Position numbers and translations under genes: made by a program. Below are positions 26,118 through 36,468 of a DNA stretch of 64,000 nucleotides, piece after piece. Within the stretch, counting starts at the first letter, position 1; the number at the start of each line of letters is the position of its first letter. The notes beneath the pieces were generated by a model. It ran no database searches and had not been told where the DNA came from. It was given only the letters and a program-made list of their open reading frames with translations. The DNA is from Alphaproteobacteria bacterium (lineage in GTDB: Bacteria; Pseudomonadota; Alphaproteobacteria; Micropepsales; Micropepsaceae): NCBI GenBank assembly GCA_017983635.1, contig JAGOBA010000006.1:145416-209415 (forward strand), written 5' to 3'.

Positions 26118-26552
26118 ATGCCACGCGGTCTTTCCCTGATTTACTTGGTTTTGCTGTTGGCCACCGCCGGGGTGAGCCGCGCCGATGTTCCGGATAGTGG
26201 GCCGCCCTACACGGATCAGCAATTCTTGGCCTTGGCGCCGGAACGGCTGCCGATCGAATTCCGCAATCCCAAACGACTGTCGGATTGGTGGGCGCGAGCG
26301 CCAGCCTATCTTCGGCAGCACATGCTAAACTCCAAGAGCGAGATGTGGTGGCCGATCATTCAGTGCAACTACATGGGGTACAAACCCAACGAAGTGGGGG
26401 ATCTGAACTCGGCCAAGTGCGAGCGCCAATCCTACGAGAACAGTCAACGCGGCAAGAAGAACTGGAGTCCCGACGGGCAATGGATCGGACCCTCCGAAGA
26501 GTGCCGCAAGCGCGACAAGCGCTCGCAGTGGGGCGAACTGATCTGCGATTGA
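26118..26552 (+). CDS. secreted Cys-containing hypothetical protein
   Basis: 144 aa from ATG 26118 (MPRGLSLIYLVLLLATAGVSRAD). Residues 1-22 are a signal peptide cut after SRA. The mature chain has Trp-rich stretches (LSDWWARAP, SEMWWPII) and four Cys, so periplasmic disulfides are likely. No family recognised. It ends back-to-back with the convergent Hsp70-like gene: the stop codons abut in TGATCA. Confidence 0.6.
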   Translation: MPRGLSLIYLVLLLATAGVSRADVPDSGPPYTDQQFLALAPERLPIEFRNPKRLSDWWARAPAYLRQHMLNSKSEMWWPIIQCNYMGYKPNEVGDLNSAKCERQSYENSQRGKKNWSPDGQWIGPSEECRKRDKRSQWGELICD

Positions 26553-27806
26553 TCAGCCGTAGCGCGCCCGCGCTTCGAGCGTCAGGCCGAGAGCCACCGA
26601 GAGGAAGTCGTCGCCGCGTTTGACGGGGGCGGTTGGAATTTCGCTTGCGATCACGCGCTCGATGGCGGGGACGAGGCTTGAGCCTCCGGTCATGAACACC
26701 GTGTCGATGGCGTCCGCTTCGATGTCGGCAAGGGCGAGGCAATTCCAGACCGCGAGGCGCAGGCGCGTCAGTTCGTTTGCAATCGTTTCGTCGAAGGTTT
26801 CGCGTGTTGCAGGTGCGGCGAGGCCGGACTCGATGAAGGCAAGGGCGATGTCGGCGCTGTCGTGCGCGGTGAGTTCGATCTTGGCGCCTTCGACGGCGAA
26901 GGCGATGCGGTGGCCGAGGTGCTTTGTCAGCACGGTGAGGAGCCGGGCGGTGCGTTGCGGTTCGACGGCGAGGCGGTGAATCTCTTGCGCGTCGCGCACG
27001 ATCTTGGGCGTGTAGCAAAGGTTGATCGTCGGCCACCAAGCGAGATCGGCGTAGATGGAGCGCGGCATCGGCAGTTGCTTGTCGATGAGTTCGGTGCCAA
27101 GGCCCAGCGTCGGCATCACTGCTGCCATGCTGAGGTTGCGGTCGAAGTCGGTGCCGCCGACGCGCACGCCGGTGTTCGCTAGAATGTCGTCGCGGCGGTC
27201 GCTGCGTCCACGGCGGTTGGGGCCGATACGGACGATCGAGAAGTCGGAGGTGCCGCCGCCGATGTCGGCGACCAGGATCACTTGTTCGTTCTCGGCGGTC
27301 AGTTCGTATTGCGCCGCGGCTGCGACGGGTTCGTAGACGAAGGAGACGTCTTTGTAGCCGGCCTGACGGGCGAGCTCGGCGAGCTTGTCTTCCGCGCGTC
27401 GATCAGCGGCGTCGTCGCCCTCGACGAAGCGCACGGGGCGGCCGTGCACCACCGCGTCGATGGGGGAGCCGAGCGCTTCTTCGGCCTTTCCCTTCAGGTG
27501 ACGCGAGAACATCGCGATCACGTCGGTCAGCGGGATCGAGCGTTTCGAGAGCGCGGTGCGTTCGTTGATCAGCGTCGTCGAGAGGATCGTCTTCAGGCCG
27601 CGCATCAGCCGGCCGTCGTTGCCGTTGACGTAGGCGTCGACGGCGTTGCGGCCGTAGAGCGGCTTGTCGCGCTCGGCGAAGTCGAAGAAGACCGCCGTCG
27701 GCACCATCGTGGCGCCGTTTTCGAGCGGGGCAAGCGCCGCCGCATTGCTTTTGACGATGCCGATCGCCGAGTTGGAGGTGCCGAAGTCGAAGCCTGCTGC
27801 GCGCAT
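26553..27806 (-). CDS. Hsp70-family protein (YegD-like)
   Basis: 417 aa from ATG 27806 (MRAAGFDFGTSNSAIG). AAGGGGAC upstream gives 8-nt spacing to this ATG but is too close to the ATG two codons earlier. Hsp70 ATPase motifs are present: phosphate 1 DFGTSNS, phosphate 2 VADIGGGTSDFSIV, and adenosine motif VFMTGGSSLVPAIE. VYEPVAAAAQYEL is the connect region. There is no DnaK-type substrate-binding domain, matching YegD-like proteins, whose clients are unknown. Confidence 0.85.
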   Translation of the reverse strand: MRAAGFDFGTSNSAIGIVKSNAAALAPLENGATMVPTAVFFDFAERDKPLYGRNAVDAYVNGNDGRLMRGLKTILSTTLINERTALSKRSIPLTDVIAMFSRHLKGKAEEALGSPIDAVVHGRPVRFVEGDDAADRRAEDKLAELARQAGYKDVSFVYEPVAAAAQYELTAENEQVILVADIGGGTSDFSIVRIGPNRRGRSDRRDDILANTGVRVGGTDFDRNLSMAAVMPTLGLGTELIDKQLPMPRSIYADLAWWPTINLCYTPKIVRDAQEIHRLAVEPQRTARLLTVLTKHLGHRIAFAVEGAKIELTAHDSADIALAFIESGLAAPATRETFDETIANELTRLRLAVWNCLALADIEADAIDTVFMTGGSSLVPAIERVIASEIPTAPVKRGDDFLSVALGLTLEARARYG

Positions 27807-27918
27807 GGTCATGTCCCCTTTTTTGCTCACGAGGGGCATTCACTTAGTACGCGTTTCATGGGCTTGCCAGACTGTTTCTTTTGGCTACAATCGAGGAGCC
27901 AATACGGATGCGACGGCG

Positions 27919-28788
27919 TCAGTCGAGCACCAATTCGGTTTCCCGATATCCCTGCAAGTACAACGCGGCGCTCAGATCGCTGTGGTCGAGGCGCGCGTGC
28001 GCGGCCGCGGCGACCACGGGCTTGGCGCGGTAGGCGATGCCGAGGCCTGAGGCTTCGATCATCGCGAGGTCGTTGGCGCCGTCGCCGATCGCGAGCGTGT
28101 CTTGGAGCGCGATGTTGCGTTCGCGGGCGAGCCGGGTGAGCGCATCGAGCTTCGCTTGGCGGCCGAGGATCGGCTCGCGCACGGTGCCGGCGAGCTTGCC
28201 GCCGGTCACATGAAGTTCGTTCGCTTGGTTCGTCGCAAAGCCAGCGGCGTCGGCGACGCGCTCGGTGAAGAACGTGAAGCCGCCGGAGATGAGCGCGGTC
28301 ATTGCGCCGGCTGCTCGCATGGTGCGCACGAGGATCTTGGCGCCGGGGTTCAGTTGGACCCTTTGGTCGAAGACCTGTTGCAGGGTCGCTTCCGGAAGGC
28401 CCTTCAGGAGCGCCACCCGTTCGCGCAAGGCGCTTTCGAATGCGATCTCACCGCGCATGGCTTTTTCGGTGATTGCCGCGATCTGCGGTTTTACGCCGGC
28501 AAAGTCGGCGATCTCGTCGATGCATTCGCAGCCGATGATGGTCGAGTCCATGTCGGCGATGAGCAGGCGCTTGCGGCGGTGCGCGGTAGGGACGATGTTG
28601 ACGTCGACCGCTTCGTTCGCGAGTTCGGTTCGAACGGTGGTGACGACGGTGGGGTCAGCGACTGCAAACTCGCAGGCGGTGCCGGGCGAGAGCCAGTGCG
28701 GTGCAGCATTGAGGGCTTTGCTCGCGACCGTCACGGCCTTGTCATGCAAACTCCCGAGCGCGGCAGTCAAAACCAGCGTATGATTCAT
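27919..28788 (-). CDS. serB: phosphoserine phosphatase
   Basis: 289 aa from ATG 28788 (MNHTLVLTAALGSLHDK). HAD motif I reads DMDST with Asp79 and Asp81; motif II SGGFTFFTERVA; motif III AIGDGANDLAMI. The ECIDEIADFAGVK cap segment is typical of SerB. It hydrolyses L-phosphoserine to L-serine, the last step of serine synthesis. Its start codon overlaps the divergent miaA start in the palindrome CATG, so the two genes share one promoter region inside each other. Confidence 0.93.
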   Translation of the reverse strand: MNHTLVLTAALGSLHDKAVTVASKALNAAPHWLSPGTACEFAVADPTVVTTVRTELANEAVDVNIVPTAHRRKRLLIADMDSTIIGCECIDEIADFAGVKPQIAAITEKAMRGEIAFESALRERVALLKGLPEATLQQVFDQRVQLNPGAKILVRTMRAAGAMTALISGGFTFFTERVADAAGFATNQANELHVTGGKLAGTVREPILGRQAKLDALTRLARERNIALQDTLAIGDGANDLAMIEASGLGIAYRAKPVVAAAAHARLDHSDLSAALYLQGYRETELVLD

Positions 28789-29734
28789 GGAGGTGAGCTT
28801 CGCGGCGTTGGGAGTTCGATTGCGTACGTTCGATGCGGTTCTTATTGCAGGGCCAACCGCCAGCGGCAAGTCGGCGTTGGCGCTTAGCCTGGCGCGCGAC
28901 TATGGCGGCGCGGTGATCAATGCCGATGCGATGCAGGTCTATCGCGAGCTGCGCATCGTCTCGGCGCGGCCAGACGCGAGGGAAGAAGCGCTGGCGCCGC
29001 ATTACCTCTACGGATTTACCGGCGCGCTCGAGCCGTTCTCGGTCGGGCGGTGGCTTGAGGCGGCAAGCGCTGCGCTTGAGGATGTACGCGCAAAGGGCTT
29101 GCTGCCGATCATCGTGGGCGGGACGGGGCTCTACTTTGCGGCGCTGCTGAACGGGCTTTCGCCGATACCGGAGATTCATGCCTCGATCCGGGTCGAGGCG
29201 CGGCAGAAGCTGACGGAACTCGGCAACGAGCGCTTCCATGCGGAACTTTCGGCACGCGATCCGCAGATGGGGGCGCGGCTCAATCCCGGGGACAGTCAAC
29301 GTTTGGTGCGCGCGTGGGAAGTGATCGAGGCGACGGGGCAGTCGCTGGCCGAGTGGCAGGCGCTCAAAGGGACGCCGGTGCTTGAGGGCGATCTGGCGCG
29401 GTTTGTGCTGAAGCCCAACCGCGAGTGGCTGATCGCGCGGATCGCGAGGCGCTTTCAAACGATGATGGAGGCGGGTGCGCTGGACGAGGTTCGCGCGCTC
29501 AGCGGGATCAGTTCGGACCTCCCGGCGGCGCGGGCGCTGGGCGTGCCGCAGTTGTTGGCGCATCTTGAGGGGCGGTTGACGCTTGAGCAGGCGGTCGAGC
29601 AGGCGGTCGCACAGACGCGGCAGTATGCAAAGCGGCAGATGACGTGGTTCCGGCATCAGATGCCGGACTGGCGCGTGATTGAGCGCAGCGATGCGCTGGG
29701 GATTGCGGAGCTGATCGGCGCGACGTTGGAGTGA
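28787..29734 (+). CDS. miaA: tRNA dimethylallyltransferase
   Basis: 315 aa from ATG 28787. The P-loop is AGPTASGKSALAL (from residue 21), with the DAMQVYRELRIVSARP and FVGGTGLYF-like (IIVGGTGLYFAALL) segments typical of MiaA. AKRQMTWFRHQ closes the catalytic domain. It adds a dimethylallyl group to A37 of tRNAs reading U-starting codons. Downstream starts (GTG 28793 or TTG 28808) are possible, because GGAGG sits just inside the present ATG. Overlaps the serB start. Confidence 0.92.
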   Translation: MEVSFAALGVRLRTFDAVLIAGPTASGKSALALSLARDYGGAVINADAMQVYRELRIVSARPDAREEALAPHYLYGFTGALEPFSVGRWLEAASAALEDVRAKGLLPIIVGGTGLYFAALLNGLSPIPEIHASIRVEARQKLTELGNERFHAELSARDPQMGARLNPGDSQRLVRAWEVIEATGQSLAEWQALKGTPVLEGDLARFVLKPNREWLIARIARRFQTMMEAGALDEVRALSGISSDLPAARALGVPQLLAHLEGRLTLEQAVEQAVAQTRQYAKRQMTWFRHQMPDWRVIERSDALGIAELIGATLE

Positions 29735-29735
29735 C

Positions 29736-30110
29736 CTAAGCCAAGATCAATCCGCAGTGCTTTTCAAAATGGCGGTAGTCGCCGTCGCTGGCTATCAATG
29801 GTGTTTGATGGTCGATGCAAACCTGCGCGATCAGGATGTCGGGCAATCGCGCTTTGAGACCAAGGGCCAATATCTTGCGGCGCGTTTTGCCCGCACGTTC
29901 CCAATAACCATCGAGTATCGGCAATAGCGGCAACGCTGCTATCACTGGTTCGATCGCGGCGGATGCTTTTGGGTAGCTTAAGAGTTCCGTCACGACAACG
30001 GGCGGCAAGAACAGCTTGTCGTTTGCAATTGCGTCCGCGACGGCGATGGCATCGCGCGACACCTCGCCCTGGAAATAGGCGACCATGCTGGACGAGTCAG
30101 CCGCAATCAT
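29736..30110 (-). CDS. vapC: VapC-type PIN-domain toxin
   Basis: 124 aa. The PIN acidic residues are visible: Asp5 in IAADSSSMVAYF, Glu in VVVTELLSYP, and Asp in LKARLPDILIAQ, with a last acidic site near SDGDYRHF. VapC toxins are Mg-dependent ribonucleases cutting tRNA or rRNA. The ATG overlaps the antitoxin stop (TGATG). The frame is intact at the usual length. It ends 1 bp after the convergent miaA stop. Confidence 0.87.
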   Translation of the reverse strand: MIAADSSSMVAYFQGEVSRDAIAVADAIANDKLFLPPVVVTELLSYPKASAAIEPVIAALPLLPILDGYWERAGKTRRKILALGLKARLPDILIAQVCIDHQTPLIASDGDYRHFEKHCGLILA

Positions 30111-30313
30111 CAGTCTTCGCCGCGAAGCTCATCGATAGGGAATTCGAACTTTACCTTGCCGCGAAGCTTTTCAAGTTCGCGGTAGGTATGCGCCCGCTTG
30201 AGGAGTTCCAAGCCTCGGCGGACGGTTTCGGTGACACCTTCGCCGGTCTCTTTTTGGGCATCTGCCAAAAGTTTGGTAGGCAAGTGGACGGTGATTTTTC
30301 TGATCTGCTCCAT
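30110..30313 (-). CDS. vapB: VapB-like ribbon-helix-helix antitoxin
   Basis: 67 aa from ATG 30313 (MEQIRKITVHLPTKLLADAQ). The N-terminal strand KITVHLP and the helices LADAQKETGEGVTETVRRGLELLKRA form an RHH domain; the acidic tail KVKFEFPIDELRGED would bind VapC. The frame is open to 30373, but family proteins start near this Met. Coupled to vapC by a one-base overlap. Probably autoregulated. Confidence 0.83.
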   Translation of the reverse strand: MEQIRKITVHLPTKLLADAQKETGEGVTETVRRGLELLKRAHTYRELEKLRGKVKFEFPIDELRGED

Positions 30314-30417
30314 GCCAGCATTCGTACCATAATCGTTTATGGCATTCAAGATGCTCTTGACGCAGTGCAGCATGTTGGGTTAGGGTTTTCGTAACAATCT
30401 TGCTGGAAAGTGCCGAT

Positions 30418-30468
30418 ATGTGGAATTTTGTGCTTGTAATTTGTTACGCCGCTCACCCCGTGACCTGA
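30418..30468 (+). CDS. ilvB leader peptide
   Basis: 16 codons reading MWNFVLVICYAAHPVT then TGA. GGAAAG (30405-30410) is a ribosome-binding site 7 nt upstream. Codons 5-8 are Val-Leu-Val-Ile, precisely the branched-chain amino acids made by the downstream enzymes. It ends just before paired RNA arms and a terminator hairpin. This is the textbook arrangement of ribosome-mediated attenuation. It is too short for ordinary gene finding. Confidence 0.75.
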   Translation: MWNFVLVICYAAHPVT

Positions 30469-30524
30469 TCTGCAGGTCCTGGCGAAGCGGCGTGTTCGAG
30501 GCCCCCGACGGGGCCTTTTCTTTT
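30446..30524 (+). promoter_or_regulatory. ilvBH transcription attenuator
   Basis: Arms ACGCCGCT (30446-30453) and AGCGGCGT (30486-30493) pair, with an inner GACCTG/CAGGTC hairpin (30462-30478). The final GGCCCC-CGAC-GGGGCC stem (30500-30515) is followed by TTTTCTTTT, a Rho-independent terminator 30 bp before ilvB. CCCCGT (30456-30461) can alternatively pair with ACGGGG (30508-30513), which would break the terminator. When Val, Leu or Ile tRNA is short, the stalled ribosome should permit read-through. Confidence 0.7.
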
Positions 30525-30554
30525 GTCCAAAGCTGAAACCGAAGAGTTGAACCC

Positions 30555-32315
30555 ATGAGTGGACCACAAGACCCGACCGGCGCCGAGATCGTGATCCGCG
30601 CGCTCAAGGATCACGGTGTCAGGCACATCTTCGGCTATCCGGGCGGGGCAGTGTTGCCGATCTACGACGCGTTGTTCCAGGACGAGGGCATCGAGCACAT
30701 CCTCGTGCGGCACGAGCAGGGTGCGACGCACGCGGCGGAAGGCTATGCGCGGTCGACGGGCAAGCCCGGCGTCGTGTTGGTGACGTCGGGGCCGGGGGCC
30801 ACCAACGCGGTCACGGGGCTAACCGATGCGTTGATGGACTCGATCCCGCTCGTTTGCATCACGGGGCAGGTACCGACGCATCTGATCGGCATGGATGCGT
30901 TTCAGGAGGCCGATACCGTCGGCATCACGCGGCCGTGCACGAAGCACAATTGGCTCGTCAAGGACGTGCGCGATCTGCCGCGCATCATGCATGAGGCGTT
31001 CTATATCGCGACGACGGGCCGGCCGGGACCGGTGGTGATCGACATTCCGAAAGACGTGCAGTTCAAGCGGGGACCCTATGTCGGGCCCTCGAACATCAAG
31101 CACAAGACCTATCAGCCGAAGGTGAAGGGTGATCTGAAGAAGATCGAACAGGCGGTCGAGATGATCGCGGCGGCGAAGCGGCCGGTGTTCTACACGGGCG
31201 GCGGGATCATCAACTCCGGGCCGCTGGCGACGCAGTTGTTGCGCGAGTTCGTGCGGATGACGGGTTATCCGATCACGTCGACGTTGATGGGCCTTGGCGC
31301 CTATCCCGCGTCGGACAAGCAGTGGCTTGGCATGTTGGGCATGCACGGCACCTACGAAGCGAACATGACGATGCACGGTTGCGATCTGATGATTGCGCTG
31401 GGGTCGCGTTTCGACGACCGGGTGACGGGGCGGCTCGATGCATTCTCGCCGAACTCGAAGAAGATCCACGTCGATATCGATGCGTCGTCGATCAACAAGA
31501 ACGTGCGCGCCGATGTCGGGATCGTGGGCGATGCGGCGTTTGTTTTGGAGGACATGATCCGGCTGTGGAAGGCCAAGCAGCTGAGGCCCGATCGTGCGGC
31601 GCTGAGCGCCTGGACGATGCAGATCGACGGGTGGCGGGCGCGCAAGTGTCTCGCTTACAAGCCGTCAACCGATGTGATCAAACCGCAATATGCGATCGAG
31701 CGCCTATATGAACTAACGAAGGGGCGCGACACCTATATCTCCACCGAGGTCGGGCAGCACCAGATGTGGGCGGCGCAGTTCTACAAGTTCGAAGAGCCGA
31801 AGCGTTGGATGACGTCGGGCGGACTTGGCACGATGGGTTATGGTTTGCCGGCGGCCGTGGGCATCCAAGTGGCGCATCCCGGCTCGCTCGTCATCGACAT
31901 TGCAGGCGAGGCCAGCGTGCAGATGACGATGCAAGAACTCTCGACGGCAGTGCAGTTCGATCTGCCGATCAAGATCTTCATCCTGAACAACAAATACATG
32001 GGCATGGTGCGGCAGTGGCAGCAGTTGCTGCATGGCGGGCGCTATTCGCATTCCTATTCGGAGGCGTTACCGGATTTCGTGAAGCTGGCGGAGGCCTATG
32101 GCGCGGTCGGTATTCGCGCGACGAAACCGGAGGAACTCGACGACAAGATCAAGGACATGATCTCGGTCAACCGGCCGGTGCTGTTCGATTGCGTGGTCGA
32201 TCAGCACGAGAACTGCTTCCCGATGATTCCGTCGGGGGCGGCGCATAACGAGATGATTTTGGGCGACGCAACGAGCGACCCGACGGTCAGCGAAGCGGGA
32301 AAGGTGTTGGTCTGA
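30555..32315 (+). CDS. ilvB: acetolactate synthase, large (catalytic) subunit
   Basis: 586 aa ThDP enzyme. The catalytic Glu lies in RHEQGATHAAEGYAR. The FAD region follows in the middle, and the ThDP/metal site reads DIAGEASVQMTMQELSTAVQ then ILNNKYMGMVRQWQQLL. The usual GDG/GDA metal motif is GEA here, a Glu variant I recall in other alphaproteobacterial IlvB proteins. It condenses two pyruvates, or pyruvate with 2-oxobutyrate, the first common step of valine, leucine and isoleucine synthesis. Preceded by a leader-peptide attenuator; its stop overlaps the ilvH ATG. Confidence 0.95.
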   Translation: MSGPQDPTGAEIVIRALKDHGVRHIFGYPGGAVLPIYDALFQDEGIEHILVRHEQGATHAAEGYARSTGKPGVVLVTSGPGATNAVTGLTDALMDSIPLVCITGQVPTHLIGMDAFQEADTVGITRPCTKHNWLVKDVRDLPRIMHEAFYIATTGRPGPVVIDIPKDVQFKRGPYVGPSNIKHKTYQPKVKGDLKKIEQAVEMIAAAKRPVFYTGGGIINSGPLATQLLREFVRMTGYPITSTLMGLGAYPASDKQWLGMLGMHGTYEANMTMHGCDLMIALGSRFDDRVTGRLDAFSPNSKKIHVDIDASSINKNVRADVGIVGDAAFVLEDMIRLWKAKQLRPDRAALSAWTMQIDGWRARKCLAYKPSTDVIKPQYAIERLYELTKGRDTYISTEVGQHQMWAAQFYKFEEPKRWMTSGGLGTMGYGLPAAVGIQVAHPGSLVIDIAGEASVQMTMQELSTAVQFDLPIKIFILNNKYMGMVRQWQQLLHGGRYSHSYSEALPDFVKLAEAYGAVGIRATKPEELDDKIKDMISVNRPVLFDCVVDQHENCFPMIPSGAAHNEMILGDATSDPTVSEAGKVLV

Positions 32316-32860
32316 TGACGAAGCAACCGGGTTCCGCCTATTTCCTAGTGGACGCCAAGGGGAAAGAAATCCGCACGACGCTGTCGGTGCTGGTCGACAA
32401 CGAGGCCGGCGTTTTGGCGCGCGTGATCGGGCTCTTCTCCGGGCGCGGGTACAACATCGAAAGCTTGACGGTGGCGGAGGTCGATCACCTCGACCACACG
32501 TCCAGGATCACGATCGTGACCTCGGGCACGCCGGAAGTGTTGGAGCAGATCCGTCATCAGCTGGAGCGGTTGGTGCCCGTGCATAAGGTCGTCGACCTCA
32601 GCACGGAGAAGCCGGGGATCGAGCGCGAAATGGCGTTGGTCAAAGTGTCGGGCACCGGGGACAAGCGCGTCGAGGCGATGCGGTTGTCGGAGGTTTTCCG
32701 GGCGCGGATCATCGATACCACGCATTCGAGCTTCGTGTTTGAGCTCACGGGCAATCAACAGAAGATCGATGCGTTCGTCGATCTGATGAAGCCGCTGGGT
32801 CTGGTCGAGGTTTCGCGGACCGGCGTTGTCGCCATCAGCCGCGGTGGGGAAGCAATGTGA
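32315..32860 (+). CDS. ilvH: acetolactate synthase, small (regulatory) subunit
   Basis: 181 aa. N-terminal ACT domain: TLSVLVDNEAGVLARVIGLFSGRGYNIESLTVA. A C-terminal ACT-like domain begins REMALVKVSG and includes VIDTTHSSFVFELTG-type strands. It binds valine and feeds back on IlvB. The ATG overlaps the ilvB stop (TGATG), so subunits are made in coupled fashion. A hairpin 17 bp after the stop probably ends the transcript. Confidence 0.95.
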   Translation: MTKQPGSAYFLVDAKGKEIRTTLSVLVDNEAGVLARVIGLFSGRGYNIESLTVAEVDHLDHTSRITIVTSGTPEVLEQIRHQLERLVPVHKVVDLSTEKPGIEREMALVKVSGTGDKRVEAMRLSEVFRARIIDTTHSSFVFELTGNQQKIDAFVDLMKPLGLVEVSRTGVVAISRGGEAM

Positions 32861-32877
32861 GCGCCGCCCTTAAGAGG

Positions 32878-32913
32878 CACCGGCGCGGAAGCCGTGGAGC
32901 CCTCCGCGCCGTG
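32878..32913. terminator. hairpin between ilvH and the convergent secreted gene
   Basis: CAC-C-GGCGCGGA and TCCGCGCCGTG pair over 11 bp with one bulged C and a 13-nt loop. It is the only structure between two convergent genes and may serve both. There is no clear T-run. Confidence 0.45.
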
Positions 32914-32934
32914 CTCCTCCCCGCTTGTCGCCGG

Positions 32935-34596
<1,662 letters not shown>

Positions 34597-34597
<1 letters not shown>

Positions 34598-35070
34598 TGC
34601 AACGCCCGGCGATTCCAGTGCCGCCCCACGCCGGGGGTTGCCTTTGCGGGGCCGTGCGTTATCGCTTCAACGCGCGGCCTTGGGCACTCAATGCGTGCCA
34701 TTGCTTGGATTGCAAGAAGCTGACCGGGGCCACGAACCTCTTGATGATCTTGGGGCCACGCAACGCTTTTTCGTTTGAGGGTGCGGTCGAGCGCTATCGC
34801 AAGCGGGCGGATTCGGGCAACGAAGTCGACATCGTTCGCTGCGCATCGTGCGGTGTGCGCTTGTGGCATGAGCCGGTGAGTGCGCCGCAACTCGTTATCT
34901 TTGCGGCGGGCACGCTTGATGACCCGAGCTGGGTGGTTCCGACGTCGCATATCTTCACGCGCAGCGCGTCGCCGGGCGTCGTCATTCAAGATGACGCGTT
35001 GGTGTTGCGCGACGGGCCGACAGATCGCGTTGCCATATTCGATGCGTTCAAGCGCATTTACGGCGCCTGA
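34597..35070 (+). CDS. GFA-family zinc protein
   Basis: 157 aa. The GFA zinc motif is complete: GGCLCGAVRYRF (Cys15, Cys17), then CHCLDCKKLTG (Cys34, 36, 39) and CASCGVRLW later. The founder member, glutathione-dependent formaldehyde-activating enzyme, speeds adduct formation of formaldehyde with glutathione; many relatives have no known substrate. The ATG overlaps the ilvC stop and the stop overlaps the next small gene (TGATG). Confidence 0.87.
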
Positions 35071-35279
35071 TGTTTCGGCGTGCGGGCAGCTGGGTTTTGC
35101 TCGGCGCCGGCGCTGTCGTCCTTGGGTTCAGCGTCGTTTGGCTCGAAGAAGCGTTCGCTATCCCCAGGAACATCATGCAGTGGCTCTGGATTGTCGTGAT
35201 GCTGGGCGCGCTCGGGTTTGCCGGGTGGACGGGGTGGGGCTATTACCGCGCCACTCGCGATGACGACGAATGGGAGTGA
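35070..35279 (+). CDS. small two-span membrane protein
   Basis: 69 aa. Residues about 6-26 ([21 protein letters not shown]) and 37-60 ([25 protein letters not shown]) are two membrane segments, ending in an acidic DDDEWE tail. No family recognised. Its start overlaps the GFA gene stop and purT follows 4 bp later, so it sits inside a run starting with ilvC. It is real by overlap, start placement and composition. Confidence 0.6.
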   Translation: MFRRAGSWVLLGAGAVVLGFSVVWLEEAFAIPRNIMQWLWIVVMLGALGFAGWTGWGYYRATRDDDEWE

Positions 35280-35283
35280 GACG

Positions 35284-36468
35284 ATGCGCATTGGGACGCC
35301 GCTATCACCGAACGCCACGAAGGTGATGATGCTTGGAGCGGGCGAGCTCGGCAAAGAGGTCGTGATCGAGTTGCAGCGGTTGGGCGTCGAGGTAATCGCG
35401 GTCGACCGTTACGCGAATGCGCCGGGGCATCAGGTGGCGCATCGCTCGCATGTGATCGATATGACGGACGCGAAGGCTGTGCGCGATCTGGTGTTGAAAG
35501 AGCGGCCGCATCTGATCGTGCCGGAGATCGAGGCGATCGCGACGGACGAGCTTGTGCGGATCGAGGCCGAGGGCCTCGCGCGGGTGATCCCGACCGCGAA
35601 TGCGGCGCATATCACCATGAACCGCGAGCGCATTCGCCGGCTTGCGGCGGAAGAGTGCGGGCTCGCGACATCGAAATACGCGTTCTGTTCGTCGCTGGAA
35701 GAGCTGCAGGCGGCGATTGCTGGCGGGGTCGGGTATCCGTGCTTCGTGAAGCCGGTGATGTCGTCGTCGGGCAAGGGGCAGTCGAAGATCAAGGAGCCCG
35801 ATCAGGTCGCGAAGGCGTGGGACTATGCGATGGCGGCGGGGCGGGTCCGACAAGCGCGCGTCATCGTCGAGAGCGAGATCAAGTTCGACTTCGAAATTAC
35901 GTTGCTGACGGTTCGGCATGCGGGCGGCACGTCGTTCTGTGAGCCGATCGGACATATTCAGGTCGACGGCGACTATGTGGAGTCGTGGCAGGCGCAGCCG
36001 ATGACGAACGTGGCGCTGGAGCGTTCGCGCGCTATGGCGAAGGCGATTACGGACAAGCTCGGCGGAGCCGGTATCTTCGGCGTGGAGCTGTTCATCAAGG
36101 GCGACGAGGTTTGGTTCTCCGAAGTCAGTCCGCGGCCGCACGACACGGGCTTGGTGACGCTCGTCTCGCAGCATCAAAGCGAATTCGCGCTGCATGCGCG
36201 GGCGATCTTGGGGTTGCCGGTCGATACCTCGCTGCGCGTGGCAGGTGCGAGTGCGGTGATCTATGGCGGGATGGAGGCGAAAGGTATCGCGTTCGACGGC
36301 GTTGCTGCGGCGTTGACGGTGCCTGGGAGCGAGGTGCGGCTGTTCGGAAAGCCGGAGGCGTTCAAGAAGCGGCGCATGGGCGTTGCGTTTGCGCGAGCTG
36401 AGACGGTCGATGTCGCGCGCGGGCGGGCGAAGGAAGCGGCAGGGCTCGTCCGGCCCGTGGCGACATGA
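35284..36468 (+). CDS. purT: formate-dependent phosphoribosylglycinamide formyltransferase
   Basis: 394 aa ATP-grasp enzyme. The N-terminal [28 protein letters not shown], the ATP-grasp [14 protein letters not shown] loop and the metal site [10 protein letters not shown] are typical of PurT. It uses ATP and formate to formylate GAR in purine synthesis, an alternative to PurN. It is in the ilvC-led string and its stop overlaps the next membrane protein (ATGA). Standard length. Confidence 0.93.
   Translation: MRIGTPLSPNATKVMMLGAGELGKEVVIELQRLGVEVIAVDRYANAPGHQVAHRSHVIDMTDAKAVRDLVLKERPHLIVPEIEAIATDELVRIEAEGLARVIPTANAAHITMNRERIRRLAAEECGLATSKYAFCSSLEELQAAIAGGVGYPCFVKPVMSSSGKGQSKIKEPDQVAKAWDYAMAAGRVRQARVIVESEIKFDFEITLLTVRHAGGTSFCEPIGHIQVDGDYVESWQAQPMTNVALERSRAMAKAITDKLGGAGIFGVELFIKGDEVWFSEVSPRPHDTGLVTLVSQHQSEFALHARAILGLPVDTSLRVAGASAVIYGGMEAKGIAFDGVAAALTVPGSEVRLFGKPEAFKKRRMGVAFARAETVDVARGRAKEAAGLVRPVAT

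Noticed and set aside
29963..30394. 143-aa ORF opposite vapBC
   Set aside because: Antisense to an intact vapB-vapC pair with recognisable domains; the ORF has low-complexity composition.
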